Shown: positions 63,465 through 64,000 of the stretch, one piece after another | Layout of the letters: each line of letters opens with the position of its first letter | Numbering within the stretch: position 1 is the stretch's first letter | Assembly (NCBI RefSeq): GCF_014202395.1 | Contig: NZ_JACHGQ010000002.1 | Span: forward strand, 124,001-188,000 | DNA length: 64,000 bases | DNA from: Histophilus somni | GTDB taxonomy: Bacteria > Pseudomonadota > Gammaproteobacteria > Enterobacterales > Pasteurellaceae | Reading direction: 5' to 3' | Notes under the pieces: model-generated | What the model was told of the DNA's origin: nothing | Database searches by the model: none | The model's input: the letters and a program-made list of their open reading frames with translations, nothing else | Position numbers and translations under genes: made by a program

Positions 63465-63494
63465 ACATTAAAATAAAATAATAATGGTTGTCAA
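63465..63494 (-). promoter_or_regulatory. Probable mcc operon promoter
   Basis: On the minus strand a perfect TTGACA (63489-63494) is followed after 18 bases by TAATGT (63465-63470), or after 17 by TTAATG. It lies about 60-90 bases upstream of mccA. The E. coli mcc promoter depends on cAMP-CRP; I see no good CRP site here. Confidence 0.65.
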
Positions 63495-63596
63495 TTATAT
63501 TTGAGTGATTTTTTATTTGGTGCTCAAATATGGGGTTATTATCATTGCGTAAATTTCAAAAAATTAGTGAGCTTTAATCGCTTGTGAGGGAAGAAA

Positions 63597-63773
63597 ATGA
63601 ATCATTTAGACAGTGCACAAGAAACACTAAGCCTTTACGCTCAGCAGATTATCACTCTAAATCATAGATTCTATGAAGAATTTAATAGAGTAATGGAAAT
63701 GATGATAGGCAATCCTTACTCCACCCTTGTGCGGTTACTTCTGCGAGCAAAGTTATATTCACATTGGAATTAG
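63597..63773 (+). pseudogene. Truncated gene start, possibly a KdsD/GutQ-type sugar-phosphate isomerase
   Basis: A 58-codon frame, MNHLDSAQETLSLYAQQIIT, behind a good GAGGGA site. Residues 1-38 (to VMEMMIG) resemble the N-terminal helix of SIS-domain arabinose-5-phosphate isomerases such as KdsD. From about residue 40 it runs antisense through the truncated secreted-protein gene. This looks like a gene start cut off and fused to foreign sequence. The family match is from memory and tentative. Confidence 0.4.
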
Positions 63774-63849
63774 GTTTAATTTCATCAGGTATTGCACAGG
63801 CCAAAGTGGACAACAGCAAACCACTAGCCAAAATAAAATATTTTTTCAT
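63682..63849 (-). pseudogene. Truncated secreted-protein gene
   Basis: A 55-codon frame with a clear signal peptide, MKKYFILASGLLLSTLACA, then IPDEIKPNSNVNITLLAEVTAQGW, after which it runs into the antisense of the neighbouring fragment and stops. GAGGAG lies six bases before the ATG. The mature start looks like an exported or fimbrial-type subunit, but I cannot name the family. The junction near 63717-63722 cuts both this gene and the 63597 fragment. Confidence 0.5.
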
Positions 63850-63882
63850 ATTCACTCCTCATTTAGATTAAAAAATAGACTA
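63837..63882. repeat. 46-bp direct repeat, right copy
   Basis: Identical to 61010-61055. This copy is probably the original, because it runs naturally from half of a terminator stem through a ribosome site into a gene with a full signal peptide. Confidence 0.9.
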
Positions 63883-63905
63883 CGAATAACATTCATAGTC
63901 TATTT
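63868..63905 (-). terminator. Terminator of the right-edge membrane-protein gene
   Basis: AAATAGACTA and TAGTCTATTT pair, with an inner GAAT/ATTC stem, and a T run (CTATTTTTTAA) follows on the minus strand, ten bases after the stop at 63915. Half of this stem is duplicated in the left 46-bp repeat. Confidence 0.85.
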
Positions 63906-63914
63906 GCGCGTTGA

Positions 63915-64000
63915 TTATTTATTCAAAGTTCTATTTTGGAACTTGATGTAGAATGCAATAATTGCCATTACAGCAATAGGGAACAAAAGATCAAATAATG
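63915..64000 (-). CDS. C-terminal end of a membrane protein (runs off the window)
   Basis: Only the last 27 codons are in the window: LFDLLFPIAVMAIIAFYIKF and then QNRTLNK. It is one hydrophobic segment with a basic tail, the usual end of an inner-membrane transporter. The family cannot be told from this piece. A good terminator follows. Confidence 0.65.
   Translation of the reverse strand, partial: LFDLLFPIAVMAIIAFYIKFQNRTLNK

Noticed and set aside
63727-63951. 74-codon plus-strand frame near the right edge
   Set aside because: It is antisense to the signal-peptide gene start and the terminator and lacks a ribosome site.

Overview
The window comes from a gammaproteobacterium of the family Pasteurellaceae. 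It carries 20 exact copies of the Hin-type uptake signal sequence (AAGTGCGGT or its complement). Ribosomal, heme, NadR, PGdx and uxuR/TRAP gene arrangements are those of Haemophilus and Pasteurella, and base composition is AT-rich. I cannot fix the species. Haemophilus sensu stricto, Aggregatibacter, Pasteurella and Rodentibacter all fit the Hin-type signal.

Layout. 1-2.7 kb: an FMN riboswitch pointing off the left edge (probably ribB), then ubiK, nadR and a metallophosphoesterase. 2.7-19.4 kb (minus): the S10, spc and alpha ribosomal operons, including the short rpmJ, with promoters, an alpha-operon S4-type leader and an S10 leader. A ZnuD-like TonB-dependent zinc receptor sits exactly at the S10/spc boundary, between rpsQ and rplN. 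19.4-28.8 kb: a complete autoinducer-2 (AI-2) locus. lsrACDBFGE runs on the minus strand and lsrRK diverges from it, with two perfect CRP sites and an inverted repeat between them. 28.8-43.1 kb: a decayed stretch, dusA, hemCDXY (minus), divergent cyaA with a TTG start, narP, def-fmt-rsmB-trkA and mscL. 43.2-44.9 kb: oxyR divergent from the peroxiredoxin-glutaredoxin fusion gene.

45.0-60.8 kb is transport and catabolism. First comes a sugar ABC importer with an FGGY kinase and an AraC-like regulator; its binding protein is LsrB-like in fold but not in ligand residues. Next come the 5-oxoprolinase genes pxpBCA with an NRAMP-family transporter. Last is a TRAP transporter with a zinc dehydrogenase, divergent from a UxuR-type GntR regulator, with two TTGG-N4-CCAA boxes around a perfect CRP site.

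60.8-64.0 kb holds the most interesting system: a minimal microcin C-like operon on the minus strand. A 24-base gene, behind a perfect Shine-Dalgarno sequence and a good promoter, encodes the heptapeptide MRGRRLN, which begins Met-Arg and ends in Asn like E. coli MccA (MRTGNAN). A strong hairpin follows, then an MccB-like adenylating enzyme with the E1 nucleotide loop and paired zinc cysteines, overlapped by an MFS exporter of MccC type. No mccD, mccE or mccF is present. The operon is very AT-rich, has no uptake signals, and lies between two perfect 46-bp direct repeats and truncated genes, so it looks imported.

Functional links are inferred: AI-2 uptake and sugar import are both probably under cAMP-CRP, whose cyclase gene cyaA is also here; the microcin would be a peptide-nucleotide toxin aimed at aspartyl-tRNA synthetase of competitors.
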